Part shown: one piece after another, positions 26,614 to 34,677 of the stretch
Layout: each line of letters begins with the position of its first letter
Position numbering within the stretch: the stretch's first letter is position 1
Assembly: GCA_018266895.1 (NCBI GenBank)
Contig: JAFDZQ010000009.1
Location: 1 to 47,516, forward strand
Length of the DNA: 47,516 nt
Direction of reading: 5' to 3'
Source of the DNA: Bacteroidota bacterium
GTDB taxonomy: Bacteria; Bacteroidota; Ignavibacteria; Tepidaquicellales; Tepidaquicellaceae
Notes under the pieces: model-generated
What the model was told of the DNA's origin: nothing
What the model saw: only the letters and a program-made list of their open reading frames with translations
Database searches by the model: none
Program-made: the position numbers and the translations under genes

Positions 26614-27777
26614 TCAGGAAACTTTTTTAATTATTTTAAAATAGCCGAGAGCGATATCAGTGATCTTATCAAGATCTATCTGTGAAATACATTCAAGATT
26701 ATACGGACAATCTTTTTTCCAGCACGGGGAACATTCAAGATTTACAGGAGAAAGTTTTTCCCCTCTGCCATACAGCTCGATTTCTGCTGCGCAGGACAGA
26801 CCGAACCAGACAATGACAAATTTTTTCAAAGCGATCGCAAGATGAAGTCCGAAAGTATCACCCGTAATGACAGCATCGGCAATGTCCATATAGCAAGCGC
26901 CTTTACGAAGACCTCCTTCAGTCGGAGTATTGATAATTCTTTCCTTTCCGGATGATCCGAATGAATTGAATATAATTTCATTTCTTTCAGTGTCTTCTCT
27001 TCCTCCGAGCAGCACTATTCTGATATCATCGTACATTAAAAATTCTTTAATCAGATGAATATGCTGTTCAATTGTCATTTTTTTGTTTGGAAAAAGATCA
27101 GAGCATCCCGTATTAAATCCGATGTATTTATATTTTCTGTCATATCCGATTGAGTTCCTGTATTCTTCCGTAAATTTTTTTTCGGATTCATTCAGGCTGA
27201 ATTCATATTCATCCCCGGCGTAATCCAGTTCAAATGCTTCATGCAATATGCTAATACCGGTTCTTTTGTTAATTCTGAATTTCAGATTATCATCAATCCC
27301 GAGTTCATAACTGTACATAGCTCCCTTATTTGCAGGAATTATTTTTCCGTCTTCATTCAGCAGGAAACCGAATTTATTTTCAGCCCTGATTTCATTTGCA
27401 AAAGCGCATGCATAATCGGATTTATCGGCATTGTAAACAACATCAAATTTTATATTCCTGAGTATAAGCCTGCTTTCATCGTCCCAGACAAAAACACGGT
27501 CAATTAAAACAGAATTATTAAGAATTTTTACGGCATTATTTTGTGTGATCCAGTAAATCGTGCTGACGGGAAATTTTCTTTTAATTGAATGAAGTACCGG
27601 AGTATTATCAAGTACATTTCCCATAGCATCAAGGGAAATGATAAGTATCTTCGTACCTGTTTTGGTCTGTTCACTTTCATTGACACAGCCGTTAAGCAGA
27701 CAGTTTTTGTAGCTGTAGCAGGGCTTGTATCCTGAAAAATATCTGCACCGTGGAATTACAAGATCATCAAAATTCAT
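26614..27777 (-). CDS. GT9 (heptosyltransferase-family) glycosyltransferase with Cys-rich ends
   Basis: A 387-residue GT-B protein of the ADP-heptose:LPS heptosyltransferase family. ILIISLDAMGNVLDNTPVLHSIKRKFP (about 43-69) is the GT9 opening, and FNTGCSDLFPNKKMTIEQH, IVLLGGREDTERNE and ADAVITGDTFGLHLAIALKKFVIVWFG are typical later motifs. Unusually, it has an N-terminal extension with Cys11, 20, 26 and 31, and a C-terminal Cys cluster at 349, 352, 357 and 363 (CSPCWKKDC). These could bind a metal or Fe-S cluster; that is inference. It is the middle gene of the minus-strand operon. Confidence 0.85.
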   Translation of the reverse strand: MNFDDLVIPRCRYFSGYKPCYSYKNCLLNGCVNESEQTKTGTKILIISLDAMGNVLDNTPVLHSIKRKFPVSTIYWITQNNAVKILNNSVLIDRVFVWDDESRLILRNIKFDVVYNADKSDYACAFANEIRAENKFGFLLNEDGKIIPANKGAMYSYELGIDDNLKFRINKRTGISILHEAFELDYAGDEYEFSLNESEKKFTEEYRNSIGYDRKYKYIGFNTGCSDLFPNKKMTIEQHIHLIKEFLMYDDIRIVLLGGREDTERNEIIFNSFGSSGKERIINTPTEGGLRKGACYMDIADAVITGDTFGLHLAIALKKFVIVWFGLSCAAEIELYGRGEKLSPVNLECSPCWKKDCPYNLECISQIDLDKITDIALGYFKIIKKVS

Positions 27778-27780
27778 TCT

Positions 27781-28797
27781 TCAAAGATTAATATTTTTTA
27801 ATACTTCATCAACCGAAATACCGTTTTCTATATCACAGATTTTTTTATCGCTGCTGCAGTATTTATCACAATGTTCCTGAGTAACCTCAAGGTCGCAGAT
27901 CTTTTTATTCAGAGTTCCCCAGTGTTTAACACAGCTCATCGGTCTTTTGCAGTGGATAACTACGCCGTTCTTACCGAGTGCATCAGCCAGATGAGCGGGT
28001 CCGGTCGAAGAAACCACAATGAAATCCGAAAGATAAATAGTCTTTATAAGATTCCTTAATGAATTAACTTTCTCAGACAGATCAATTACAGACGGATCAT
28101 TTAAATTATTTATGCTGAAACGGAAATCTTCCGACATTTCGAATGCCGTCAAAATAATTTTAATTTTTTTTGATTTAAACTTATTTAAAATTCCTTTTAC
28201 CAGTTCAAGATATTTATCTTCTGACCAGTTGGGAGATGAGTTCTTGGATCCTGTATGTAAGATAATTTTAAAATCATCATCGCTTAAACCGTTAGCATGG
28301 AAAAAATTCCGTGTTTCAGTTATCTCCTCTCCGGATAAAAAAATTTCAGGCATGATGTTATCCGTATTCACGCCGATCTTTCTTGCGAGGTCCATGCAAT
28401 AATCGGCTTCATGTCTGAGAGGAATGTATTTATTCCTCGAAACGCTTTTCATTAAAGTAATCACTTCATACAGTTTTCTTCCAACGCCTATCCTGTTCTT
28501 TACACCTCCAAGAAACATCTGATAAGCTGCTCTTTCAGTCGGCATCATAAGCAGACCGTCAGTGAATTTATGTCTGCTAATTTCTTTAACTACCTTCAGG
28601 AAGGATTCTTTTGTTTTATTATCGGTTATGGTCAGATCCAGGTGCGGATTATTCTGGAGAATATCGACAGTTTTTGCATCTATAAGAGTTGCGATGAAGG
28701 CATCCGGAAATGTTTTTCTTAATTCCCTTATGACAGGGGTAATCATTACTACATCACCGACTCTGTCAGTTCTTACGATCAGAATTCTTTTCTGCAT
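27781..28797 (-). CDS. GT9 (heptosyltransferase-family) glycosyltransferase
   Basis: A 338-residue GT9 enzyme. RILIVRTDRVGDVVMITPVIRELRKTFPDAFIATL is the classic WaaF/WaaC-like N-terminus. ILHTGSKNSSPNWSEDKYLELV and SDFIVVSSTGPAHLADALGKNGVVIHC form the donor-binding half. The C-terminus also holds many cysteines (283, 289, 301, 310, 314, 321). It is the first gene of the operon, followed after 3 bases by the second GT9. Transfer of heptose to the Kdo/core region is likely but not proven. The gene is divergent from the T9SS subtilase at 28926. Confidence 0.9.
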   Translation of the reverse strand: MQKRILIVRTDRVGDVVMITPVIRELRKTFPDAFIATLIDAKTVDILQNNPHLDLTITDNKTKESFLKVVKEISRHKFTDGLLMMPTERAAYQMFLGGVKNRIGVGRKLYEVITLMKSVSRNKYIPLRHEADYCMDLARKIGVNTDNIMPEIFLSGEEITETRNFFHANGLSDDDFKIILHTGSKNSSPNWSEDKYLELVKGILNKFKSKKIKIILTAFEMSEDFRFSINNLNDPSVIDLSEKVNSLRNLIKTIYLSDFIVVSSTGPAHLADALGKNGVVIHCKRPMSCVKHWGTLNKKICDLEVTQEHCDKYCSSDKKICDIENGISVDEVLKNINL

Positions 28798-28909
28798 TTA
28801 AGCTGTCAAAAGTACAAAACCGTATTTACCGGAAATAATATACATGGGATATTTAAAATTAATTTGATTAATTTTAATAAAAGTTCAAAGTCAATTTTCA
28901 TCAAATTAC

Positions 28910-28917
28910 TAAATTTG
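28910..28917 (+). promoter_or_regulatory. Possible minus-7 box before the T9SS subtilase gene
   Basis: TAAATTTG matches TAnnTTTG exactly and lies 8 bases before the ATG at 28926. If functional, it would start transcription almost at the start codon. No TTTG minus-33 box is at the expected distance (AAAG is there instead), so support is limited. Confidence 0.3.
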
Positions 28918-28925
28918 CAAAGTAA

Positions 28926-30716
28926 ATGAAAAACCAAAATTATTTTCTGATCATAACTATCATTATTCTTATCCTTTCTTTTCAGGGATTCGATAATCCT
29001 TATAACTACATTAAAATAAGCAAGACTCTGCGTGAAGATCTTAGTCTTAAAAACGGGAACAGTAAAAGTCTTATATGGATAACATTTAAGGATAAAGGAG
29101 TTAATGCTGAACTGAAACTGAATCACCCTGAAAATTTATTGACTCAAAGGGCATTAGACAGAAGATCAAAAGTGAAACCTCAGAATGCTCTTGTTGATTT
29201 TACAGATCTGCCTTTAAATTATGATTATGTTAATGAAATTAACAATGCGGGTATTGAGATAAAGAACCGGTCTAAATGGTTCAACAGTGTTTCCTGTTAC
29301 GCTACAAAAATTCAGATCGAACTAATTGCCGATTTCGATTTTGTAAACAAGATTGACATAGTTAAAACATTCAGAAAATCGGAAAATGATATTGAATTAA
29401 ATGCATCAAATCCTGTCATCGAAGAAGACAACAGCGGCATTCCCAACAGTCCGTATTCTCTGAACTACGGAAGTTCACTCGCGCAAATGCAGCTTATAAA
29501 TGCACCGACAGCACACGACAGCGGTTATGCCGGTCAGGGAGTTGTGATAGCTTCCTTTGACGCAGGTTTTGATAATCTTCAGCACCCTGTATTCGATTCA
29601 CTTCGGTCAAGAGGATTCAGGTCCTATGATTTTGTAAATCATGATACGATTGTAGGGAATCAGTCAGGACAAATGGGGGAAGGTTCACACGGAACGCAGA
29701 CATTATCGCTTGTCGGCGGATACAGATCAGGAAATCTTATCTCACCTGCGTTCAGATCAAGATATATTCTTGCAAAAACCGAAAACACTGAAAGCGAGAC
29801 ACCGATTGAAGAAGATAACTGGGTTGCTGCAGCTGAATGGGTTGACAGTCTCGGTGCGGATATAATTACGAGTTCACTCGGATATATAGGAATGGATCCC
29901 GGTTCAATAAGATCTTATGACTGGACATGGATGAACGGTGACAGTTGCTTTATCACAATTGGCGCTGACCTGGCCGTAAACAAAGGAATCATTGTATGTA
30001 ACTCCGCAGGGAATGAAGGATATGATGCAACACATAATACTCTCGGAGCTCCTTCAGACGGAGACAGCGTTATATGTGTCGGTTCAGTCAATGCAGATAA
30101 AAAGCGTTCATCGTTTTCGTCAGTAGGTAATACAATTGACGGAAGAATAAAGCCGGATGTATGCGCGCTTGGAAACGGAAACTATGTAGCTTCTCCCGGT
30201 GCAGGAAATACAGGATATACTTCAGGAAGCGGAACATCGTTTTCCTGTCCTATGACTGCAGGTGTTTGCGCGATAATTCTTTCAGCAAATCATAATCTGA
30301 CTCCGATGCAGGTCAGACAACTGCTTACGCAGACTGCTGACAGTTCATTCGCACCTAACAGAAGAAGAGGCTGGGGACTGATAAACTGCTGGGAAGCAGT
30401 GAAACTCGCAAGAAATCTCACCGGAGCCGGCAACAGCAACGCAGGTTCAATCAAAGGATATAAATTAAATCAGAACTATCCGAATCCCTTTAATCCTTCC
30501 ACGCATCTGGAATTTGAAATTCCGGATTTTGGATTTGTAACTTTAAAAGTATTTGATATGCTCGGAAAAGAAGTGGCTGTACTGGTCAATGAAAATTTAT
30601 CACCCGGAAGTTATAAAACTGTATTCGACGGAAGTAATTTAACAAGCGGAATTTATTTTTATACGATCAAAGCAGGAGATTTTACGGAGACAAAAAAAAT
30701 GACACTGATCAGGTAA
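28926..30716 (+). CDS. T9SS-exported subtilisin-like (S8) serine protease
   Basis: A 596-residue subtilase, paralogous to the one at 20779-22545 (shared WITFKDKG and DFTDLPLNYDYVNEIN blocks in the propeptide region). An N-terminal hydrophobic signal spans about residues 7-20. Catalytic residues are Asp212 (SFDAGFD), His255 (GSHGTQTL), Asn363 (SAGNEG) and Ser438 (GTSFSCP). The last 80 residues start LNQNYPNPFNPSTHLEFEIP and end FTETKKMTLIR, the T9SS type A sorting domain. The enzyme is therefore exported to, and probably anchored on, the outer surface. A strong terminator follows 28 bases after the stop. Confidence 0.95.
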   Translation: MKNQNYFLIITIIILILSFQGFDNPYNYIKISKTLREDLSLKNGNSKSLIWITFKDKGVNAELKLNHPENLLTQRALDRRSKVKPQNALVDFTDLPLNYDYVNEINNAGIEIKNRSKWFNSVSCYATKIQIELIADFDFVNKIDIVKTFRKSENDIELNASNPVIEEDNSGIPNSPYSLNYGSSLAQMQLINAPTAHDSGYAGQGVVIASFDAGFDNLQHPVFDSLRSRGFRSYDFVNHDTIVGNQSGQMGEGSHGTQTLSLVGGYRSGNLISPAFRSRYILAKTENTESETPIEEDNWVAAAEWVDSLGADIITSSLGYIGMDPGSIRSYDWTWMNGDSCFITIGADLAVNKGIIVCNSAGNEGYDATHNTLGAPSDGDSVICVGSVNADKKRSSFSSVGNTIDGRIKPDVCALGNGNYVASPGAGNTGYTSGSGTSFSCPMTAGVCAIILSANHNLTPMQVRQLLTQTADSSFAPNRRRGWGLINCWEAVKLARNLTGAGNSNAGSIKGYKLNQNYPNPFNPSTHLEFEIPDFGFVTLKVFDMLGKEVAVLVNENLSPGSYKTVFDGSNLTSGIYFYTIKAGDFTETKKMTLIR

Positions 30717-31033
30717 TTCTCCAAAAAGTATTTAAAACAAGAAGGGCATCCGGACATATACGGATGCCTTTTTGTTTAACCGCCTAGCGCTATATTCCCC
30801 GCAGAGCCTTCCGTACGAATAGTTCTCTTTCATAAAAGTATATTTCGCGGAATGACTCTGCTTGTACAAAGAAATATTATTTAAAGATCATTCATCTCAT
30901 TAAAATTCATAATAACTTACAAATTCATAATTGTATTGATACTCTTGGATAGTTGATTTAATTTTTAATATTAAAAAAATGTCATAAGTTTTATCAGTAT
31001 AAAATTATTTCTTAATATAAAAATCAAAACAAC
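30717..31033. other. Intergenic region with terminator and a second inverted repeat
   Basis: The 317-base gap has the terminator at 30745-30777, then GCAGAGCCTTCCG (30801-30813) and its imperfect complement CGGAATGACTCTGC (30848-30861), forming a stem with one mismatch and one bulge around a 34-base loop. The remaining 170 bases are AT-rich and must hold the promoter of the amidohydrolase gene; no clear TAnnTTTG box was found. No ORF or RNA gene. Confidence 0.55.
30745..30777 (+). terminator. Intrinsic terminator after the T9SS subtilase
   Basis: GGCATCCG (30745-30752) pairs perfectly with CGGATGCC (30761-30768) around an 8-base loop and is followed at once by TTTTTGTTT. It is a textbook rho-independent terminator. 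Confidence 0.92.
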
Positions 31034-31900
31034 ATGCCGCGAAAGATCAAATCAGGTTTAATTCAAATGAGTCTGCCTTTAACAGAAGGCGAAGGAACGA
31101 TAGAAGAAATTAAGGAAGCAATGGTTCAGAAACATCTGCCGCTGATAGAAGATGCGGGTAAAAAGGGAGTTCAGATACTCTGCCTTCAGGAAATTTTCAA
31201 CACGCCTTATTTCTGTCCCGGACAAAGCAAAGAATGGTATGAATCTGCGGAGTCAGTACCCGGTCCGACTATAGAAAGACTTCAGGAGTATTCCAGAAAA
31301 TACAACATGGTGATCATCGCTCCCGTTTATGAAAAAGAACAGGCGGGAATATTATACAACACTGCAGGCGTGATAGACGCAGACGGGACATTCCTCGGTA
31401 AGTACAGAAAGAATCACATTCCTCACACTTCCGGTTTCTGGGAAAAATTTTTCTTCAAACCCGGTAATCTGGGATATCCTGTATTTCAGACTAAGTACTG
31501 CAAAGTGGGAGTTTATATCTGCTATGACAGGCATTTTCCTGAAGGCGCAAGAATACTCGGGCTGAACGGCGCTGAGATAGTTTATAATCCTTCCGCGACT
31601 GTTGCAGGATTGTCACAGTATTTATGGAAACTCGAACAGCCGGCGCACGCAGCAGCTAACGGATACTTCATGGGATGCATCAACAGAGTCGGAACGGAGA
31701 AGCCCTGGAATCTCGGAAAGTTCTACGGATCATCTTATTTCGTGGATCCGCGGGGACAGATATTCGCGCAGGCATCGGAAGATAATGACGAACTGCTTGT
31801 GGCCGAATTCGATCTTGACATGATAGAAGAGGTAAGGTCTACGTGGCAGTTCTTCAGGGACAGAAGACCTGAGACTTACGGGAAGATGACCGAATTGTAA
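31034..31900 (+). CDS. Beta-ureidopropionase-like carbon-nitrogen hydrolase
   Basis: A 288-residue nitrilase-superfamily amidohydrolase. The Glu-Lys-Cys catalytic triad is visible as Glu53 (LCLQEIFNTPYF), Lys126 (KYRKNHIPH) and Cys163 (YICYDRHFPEGAR). YNPSATVAGLSQYLWKLEQP and NGYFMGCINRVGTEKPWN resemble beta-ureidopropionase, which releases beta-alanine, CO2 and ammonia from N-carbamoyl-beta-alanine. N-carbamoylputrescine amidase is the main alternative. The neighbour (a PreT-like flavoprotein, 78 bases downstream) supports the pyrimidine-catabolic assignment. Confidence 0.85.
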   Translation: MPRKIKSGLIQMSLPLTEGEGTIEEIKEAMVQKHLPLIEDAGKKGVQILCLQEIFNTPYFCPGQSKEWYESAESVPGPTIERLQEYSRKYNMVIIAPVYEKEQAGILYNTAGVIDADGTFLGKYRKNHIPHTSGFWEKFFFKPGNLGYPVFQTKYCKVGVYICYDRHFPEGARILGLNGAEIVYNPSATVAGLSQYLWKLEQPAHAAANGYFMGCINRVGTEKPWNLGKFYGSSYFVDPRGQIFAQASEDNDELLVAEFDLDMIEEVRSTWQFFRDRRPETYGKMTEL

Positions 31901-31978
31901 ACCAAAATTTTTTTGTTACCTGAAATTCTGTCCATCAACTTCATTTTAAGAAAACTGTAAAATAATTTTAACTATTAT

Positions 31979-33310
31979 ATGTCAGAATATACAAAGCCCA
32001 CAAACGAATCAGAGTTCGAGAAAAACTTTGAGCAGATCAAGCCGCTGATGAACAGCACTCAGGCGTATTATGAGAGTTCGAGATGCCTGTTCTGTTATGA
32101 TGCTCCCTGCGTAAACGCCTGTCCGACGAGGATAGACATTCCTCTTTTCATAAGACAGATCAATTCTGGAAATCTCACCGGCTCTGCAAAGACAATCTAT
32201 GAATCAAATTATTTCGGATATGCCTGCGGAAAGGTCTGTCCTACGGACGTACTTTGCGAAGGCGCATGTGTTTACAATCTTCAGGAAGTGAAGCCGATAG
32301 AGATCGGAAGACTTCAGAGCTTTGCAACTTCGACCGCGATCAGTGAGAGTAAAAAACTTTTTATTCCCGGAAAACCTAACGGTAAGAAAGTTGCGATAAT
32401 CGGCGCAGGACCTGCGGGGATTTCCTGTGCATGCGAACTTAGAATGACGGGTTATGAAGTTGACATATTTGAAGCAAAAGAAAAGCCTTCGGGTCTCACA
32501 GTTCACGGCGTAGCGCCTTACAAAATCACGAACGATGAAGTGTTAAATGAAATGGATTATCTCCAGAAACAGTTCGGCTACAATGTGAAATATAATTCAG
32601 CAATTACTTCTAAAGAAGATTTTACCGGACTGGAAAATAATTACGACGCAGTATTTATCGGAATAGGTCTTGGTAAAACAGATACGCTGAATATTAAAGG
32701 GGAGAATCTTGAAAACTGCACTGGAGCGGTAGAGTTCATAGAATTACTCAGACGAATGAAACACAATGTCAGAGTCGGACATAAAGTGATAGTTCTCGGC
32801 GGAGGAAATACTGCGATGGATGCTGCATCAGAATCGGCGAGACTCGGAGCGGAGAAAGTCATTCTCGCATACAGAAGGTCGGTCAGTGAAAAAGGCGCGT
32901 ATGAATTCGAATATGATCTTGCAAAGAGCGTCGGAGTAAAAGGAATGTTTAATGTTTCTCCTGTGGAAATAACGGGAAGCGGGAAAGTGGACGGAGTGAA
33001 ATTCATCAGAACGAAATCGGGGAACGGGAAAGTGGAATTGCTGAAAGGTACTGAATTCACAGAGCCCTGCGACATGGTAATCATCGCAACCGGTCAGCTG
33101 AAACAGAAAGACATTCTGATGAACATTGACGGTATGAAGCTTGACGATAAAGGGCGGATAACAGTAAATCCCGAAACATTTCAGACTGTAAATCCGAAAT
33201 ACTTTTCGGCAGGTGACATAATCAGCGGAGGACAGGAAGTCGTGAATGCTGCGGCTGATGCAAAGAAGGCTGCAAGAGGAATTGACATGTATTTAAAGAA
33301 CAAAAGTTAA
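31979..33310 (+). CDS. preT: PreT-like NAD(P)-dependent flavoprotein with Fe-S domain
   Basis: A 443-residue protein related to the small subunit of NAD-dependent dihydropyrimidine dehydrogenase. The N-terminal Cys-rich domain (RCLFCYDAPCVNACPTRIDIP, then CGKVCPTDVLCEGACV) should bind [4Fe-4S] clusters. An FAD-binding GxGxxG (AIIGAGPAGISCACEL) lies near residue 137, and a second nucleotide site (VIVLGGGNTAMDAASESARLGA) near 268. The C-terminal YFSAGDI motif is an FAD contact. The PreA partner and dihydropyrimidinase are not found downstream; a repeat-rich gap follows instead. Glutamate-synthase small-subunit-like oxidoreductases are a weaker alternative. Confidence 0.85.
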   Translation: MSEYTKPTNESEFEKNFEQIKPLMNSTQAYYESSRCLFCYDAPCVNACPTRIDIPLFIRQINSGNLTGSAKTIYESNYFGYACGKVCPTDVLCEGACVYNLQEVKPIEIGRLQSFATSTAISESKKLFIPGKPNGKKVAIIGAGPAGISCACELRMTGYEVDIFEAKEKPSGLTVHGVAPYKITNDEVLNEMDYLQKQFGYNVKYNSAITSKEDFTGLENNYDAVFIGIGLGKTDTLNIKGENLENCTGAVEFIELLRRMKHNVRVGHKVIVLGGGNTAMDAASESARLGAEKVILAYRRSVSEKGAYEFEYDLAKSVGVKGMFNVSPVEITGSGKVDGVKFIRTKSGNGKVELLKGTEFTEPCDMVIIATGQLKQKDILMNIDGMKLDDKGRITVNPETFQTVNPKYFSAGDIISGGQEVVNAAADAKKAARGIDMYLKNKS

Positions 33311-33367
33311 GGACAAAGAATATTTTGCTTAGATTTCCGACTTCGACGAGACAAGCAAACATCTGTC

Positions 33368-33492
33368 ATTAGGGTTGTCTAAAAAGTCATAAATACTTAT
33401 ATGTCATTCCCGCTAATGCGGGAATTCAGAATGTAAATCGGCTTTTTATATTTCCAATTTTACTCATACCATACTTTTTAGACAACCCCAAT
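33368..33492. mobile_element. MITE-like element with terminal inverted repeats
   Basis: GGGTTGTCTAAAAAGT at 33372-33387 is the exact reverse complement of ACTTTTTAGACAACCC at 33473-33488. The similarity extends 4 bases outward with two mismatches (33368 and 33492 edges). The element is about 120 bases, has no ORF, and contains the hairpin ATTCCCGC-TAAT-GCGGGAAT at 33406-33425. The ends resemble those of IS5-type insertion sequences; no target-site duplication is obvious. Confidence 0.65.
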
Positions 33493-33624
33493 CTGCAAAA
33501 TTATGTACAGTAAATAATTTCATTATTATGAATAATATAAAACAAACTATATTTTAGTTTAAAATTATAAAAAACAACAAACATAACATAAATAAAAAAT
33601 TTAATCTTTACATAACATTTTTAG

Positions 33625-33644
33625 ATTCCCGCATTCGCGGGAAT
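33625..33644. repeat. REP-like palindrome, second copy
   Basis: ATTCCCGC (33625-33632) and GCGGGAAT (33637-33644) form an 8-bp hairpin with a 4-base loop. The outer sequence GCGGGAATGACA is the reverse complement of TGTCATTCCCGC in the MITE at 33402-33413, so the two copies face each other about 220 bases apart. Confidence 0.7.
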
Positions 33645-33679
33645 GACATAGGTTTTTGGAAATGCAAGATAAAATAAGT

Positions 33680-33830
33680 TTTATAGGACAAAGTTAAAAA
33701 TAAAAGTAAAAAAATTTGAATGACATTGCGTTTGGAAAAAATGCATGCTTGAATAATTTTTATAATGAACAAAGTTAAAAAACAAAAGTTTAAAGATTTG
33801 AATTTTTTGTATGATTTTTTACTCTTAATT
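33680..33830. repeat. Imperfect tandem duplication, about 40-base units
   Basis: The block near 33680-33725 (TTTTATAGGACAAAGTTAAA, then AAAAG and TTTGAATG) recurs near 33760-33825 (TTTTATAATGAACAAAGTTA, then CAAAAG and TTTGAATT), about 80 bases later. It is low-complexity and AT-rich, ending just before the ABC ATPase ATG. It may be an eroded duplication in a promoter region. Confidence 0.35.
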
Positions 33831-33836
33831 TGAAAA

Positions 33837-34670
33837 ATGAGTTTCATACTTGAACTGGACAAAGTAAATTTTTCTTATTCCAAAAATATTTCTTCTTTTC
33901 CGGGAAAGAGTTTTAATTTAAGTGATATTAATGCTGAAATCTCGGAAGGCGATTTTATTTCAGTCATTGGTAAGAACGGATCAGGCAAATCCACATTAGT
34001 GAAATTAATTTCAAGGATCCTGACCGGTTATTCAGGAAACATTCTGTTTAAAGGCAATGACATTAAAGGAATAAACAGAAAGGAATATTCCAGATCAGTT
34101 TCATATCTTCCGCAGTCTTCAGCTTCACTGAATTCAGATTTTTCGGTAAAGGAATTTCTGCTTCTCGGAAGATATTCCAGCAAGAAATTTTCGGATTTCA
34201 GTTATTCGATTGAAGACCGTGATATTGTAACAGCAAGCATCGCGGAAACCGGTACGGAAAAACTTGCCGGTAAAAGTATTTACGAACTGTCGGGCGGAGA
34301 AAGGCAGAAAGTATTGCTGACACTCGGACTTGTACAGCTTAATTCTTCGGGAGATCTTAAAGGAAAAATACTTATAATAGACGAACCGCTTACATATCTT
34401 GATGTCAGTTATCAGATAGAAATATTCAGAATCCTGAAAAAACTTCATGACAGAGGACTTACGGTTATAATTGTGATACATGATCTTGCGCTTGCGCTTA
34501 ACTATTCCGAAAAAGCAATTCTGATGAACAATGGAATAATTGCAGAATATTCCCGCTCGGAAAATGTAATTACTGAAGCGATCATCAGCGAATATTTTCA
34601 GGTAAATTCCAGAATAGTCAGTCACGAAAATAATTTTTTAATCAATTATTCGTCTCAAAAAAATTATTAA
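33837..34670 (+). CDS. ABC transporter ATP-binding protein, FecE/BtuD-like
   Basis: A 277-residue ATPase. Walker A is GKNGSGKST at residues 45-53, the Q-loop YLPQ near 90-93, signature LSGGERQ at 151-157, Walker B ILIIDE at 178-183, and H-loop His215. Overall it most resembles iron-siderophore/heme/B12 import ATPases (FecE, BtuD). No permease or substrate-binding protein adjoins it. The next gene, an enoyl-CoA hydratase, starts 7 bases later. It could pair with a permease elsewhere; the substrate is unknown. Confidence 0.88.
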   Translation: MSFILELDKVNFSYSKNISSFPGKSFNLSDINAEISEGDFISVIGKNGSGKSTLVKLISRILTGYSGNILFKGNDIKGINRKEYSRSVSYLPQSSASLNSDFSVKEFLLLGRYSSKKFSDFSYSIEDRDIVTASIAETGTEKLAGKSIYELSGGERQKVLLTLGLVQLNSSGDLKGKILIIDEPLTYLDVSYQIEIFRILKKLHDRGLTVIIVIHDLALALNYSEKAILMNNGIIAEYSRSENVITEAIISEYFQVNSRIVSHENNFLINYSSQKNY

Positions 34671-34677
34671 AATACCA

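Larger units (their letters stand above)
33311..33836. other. Very AT-rich, gene-free region with mobile and REP-like elements
   Basis: The 526 bases between preT and the ABC ATPase contain a MITE-like element (33368-33492), a separate REP-like palindrome (33625-33644) and an imperfect tandem duplication (33680-33830). The only long frame, minus strand 33608-33862, is generated by the palindrome (its translation contains the PRMRESK string typical of such repeats) and is not a gene. Confidence 0.7.

Noticed and set aside
28806..29126. Minus-strand ORF overlapping the T9SS subtilase start
   Set aside because: It overlaps the subtilase signal and propeptide region, shows no domain features, and occupies the divergent promoter region.
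32641..33084. Minus-strand 147-residue ORF
   Set aside because: It is a shadow of the preT coding frame; the Ser/Pro/Phe-rich composition is typical of antisense reading.
33608..33862. Minus-strand 84-residue ORF
   Set aside because: It is created by the REP-like palindrome, whose translation gives the PRMRESK string common to such repeats, and it overlaps the ABC ATPase start. The rest is low-complexity AT-rich sequence.
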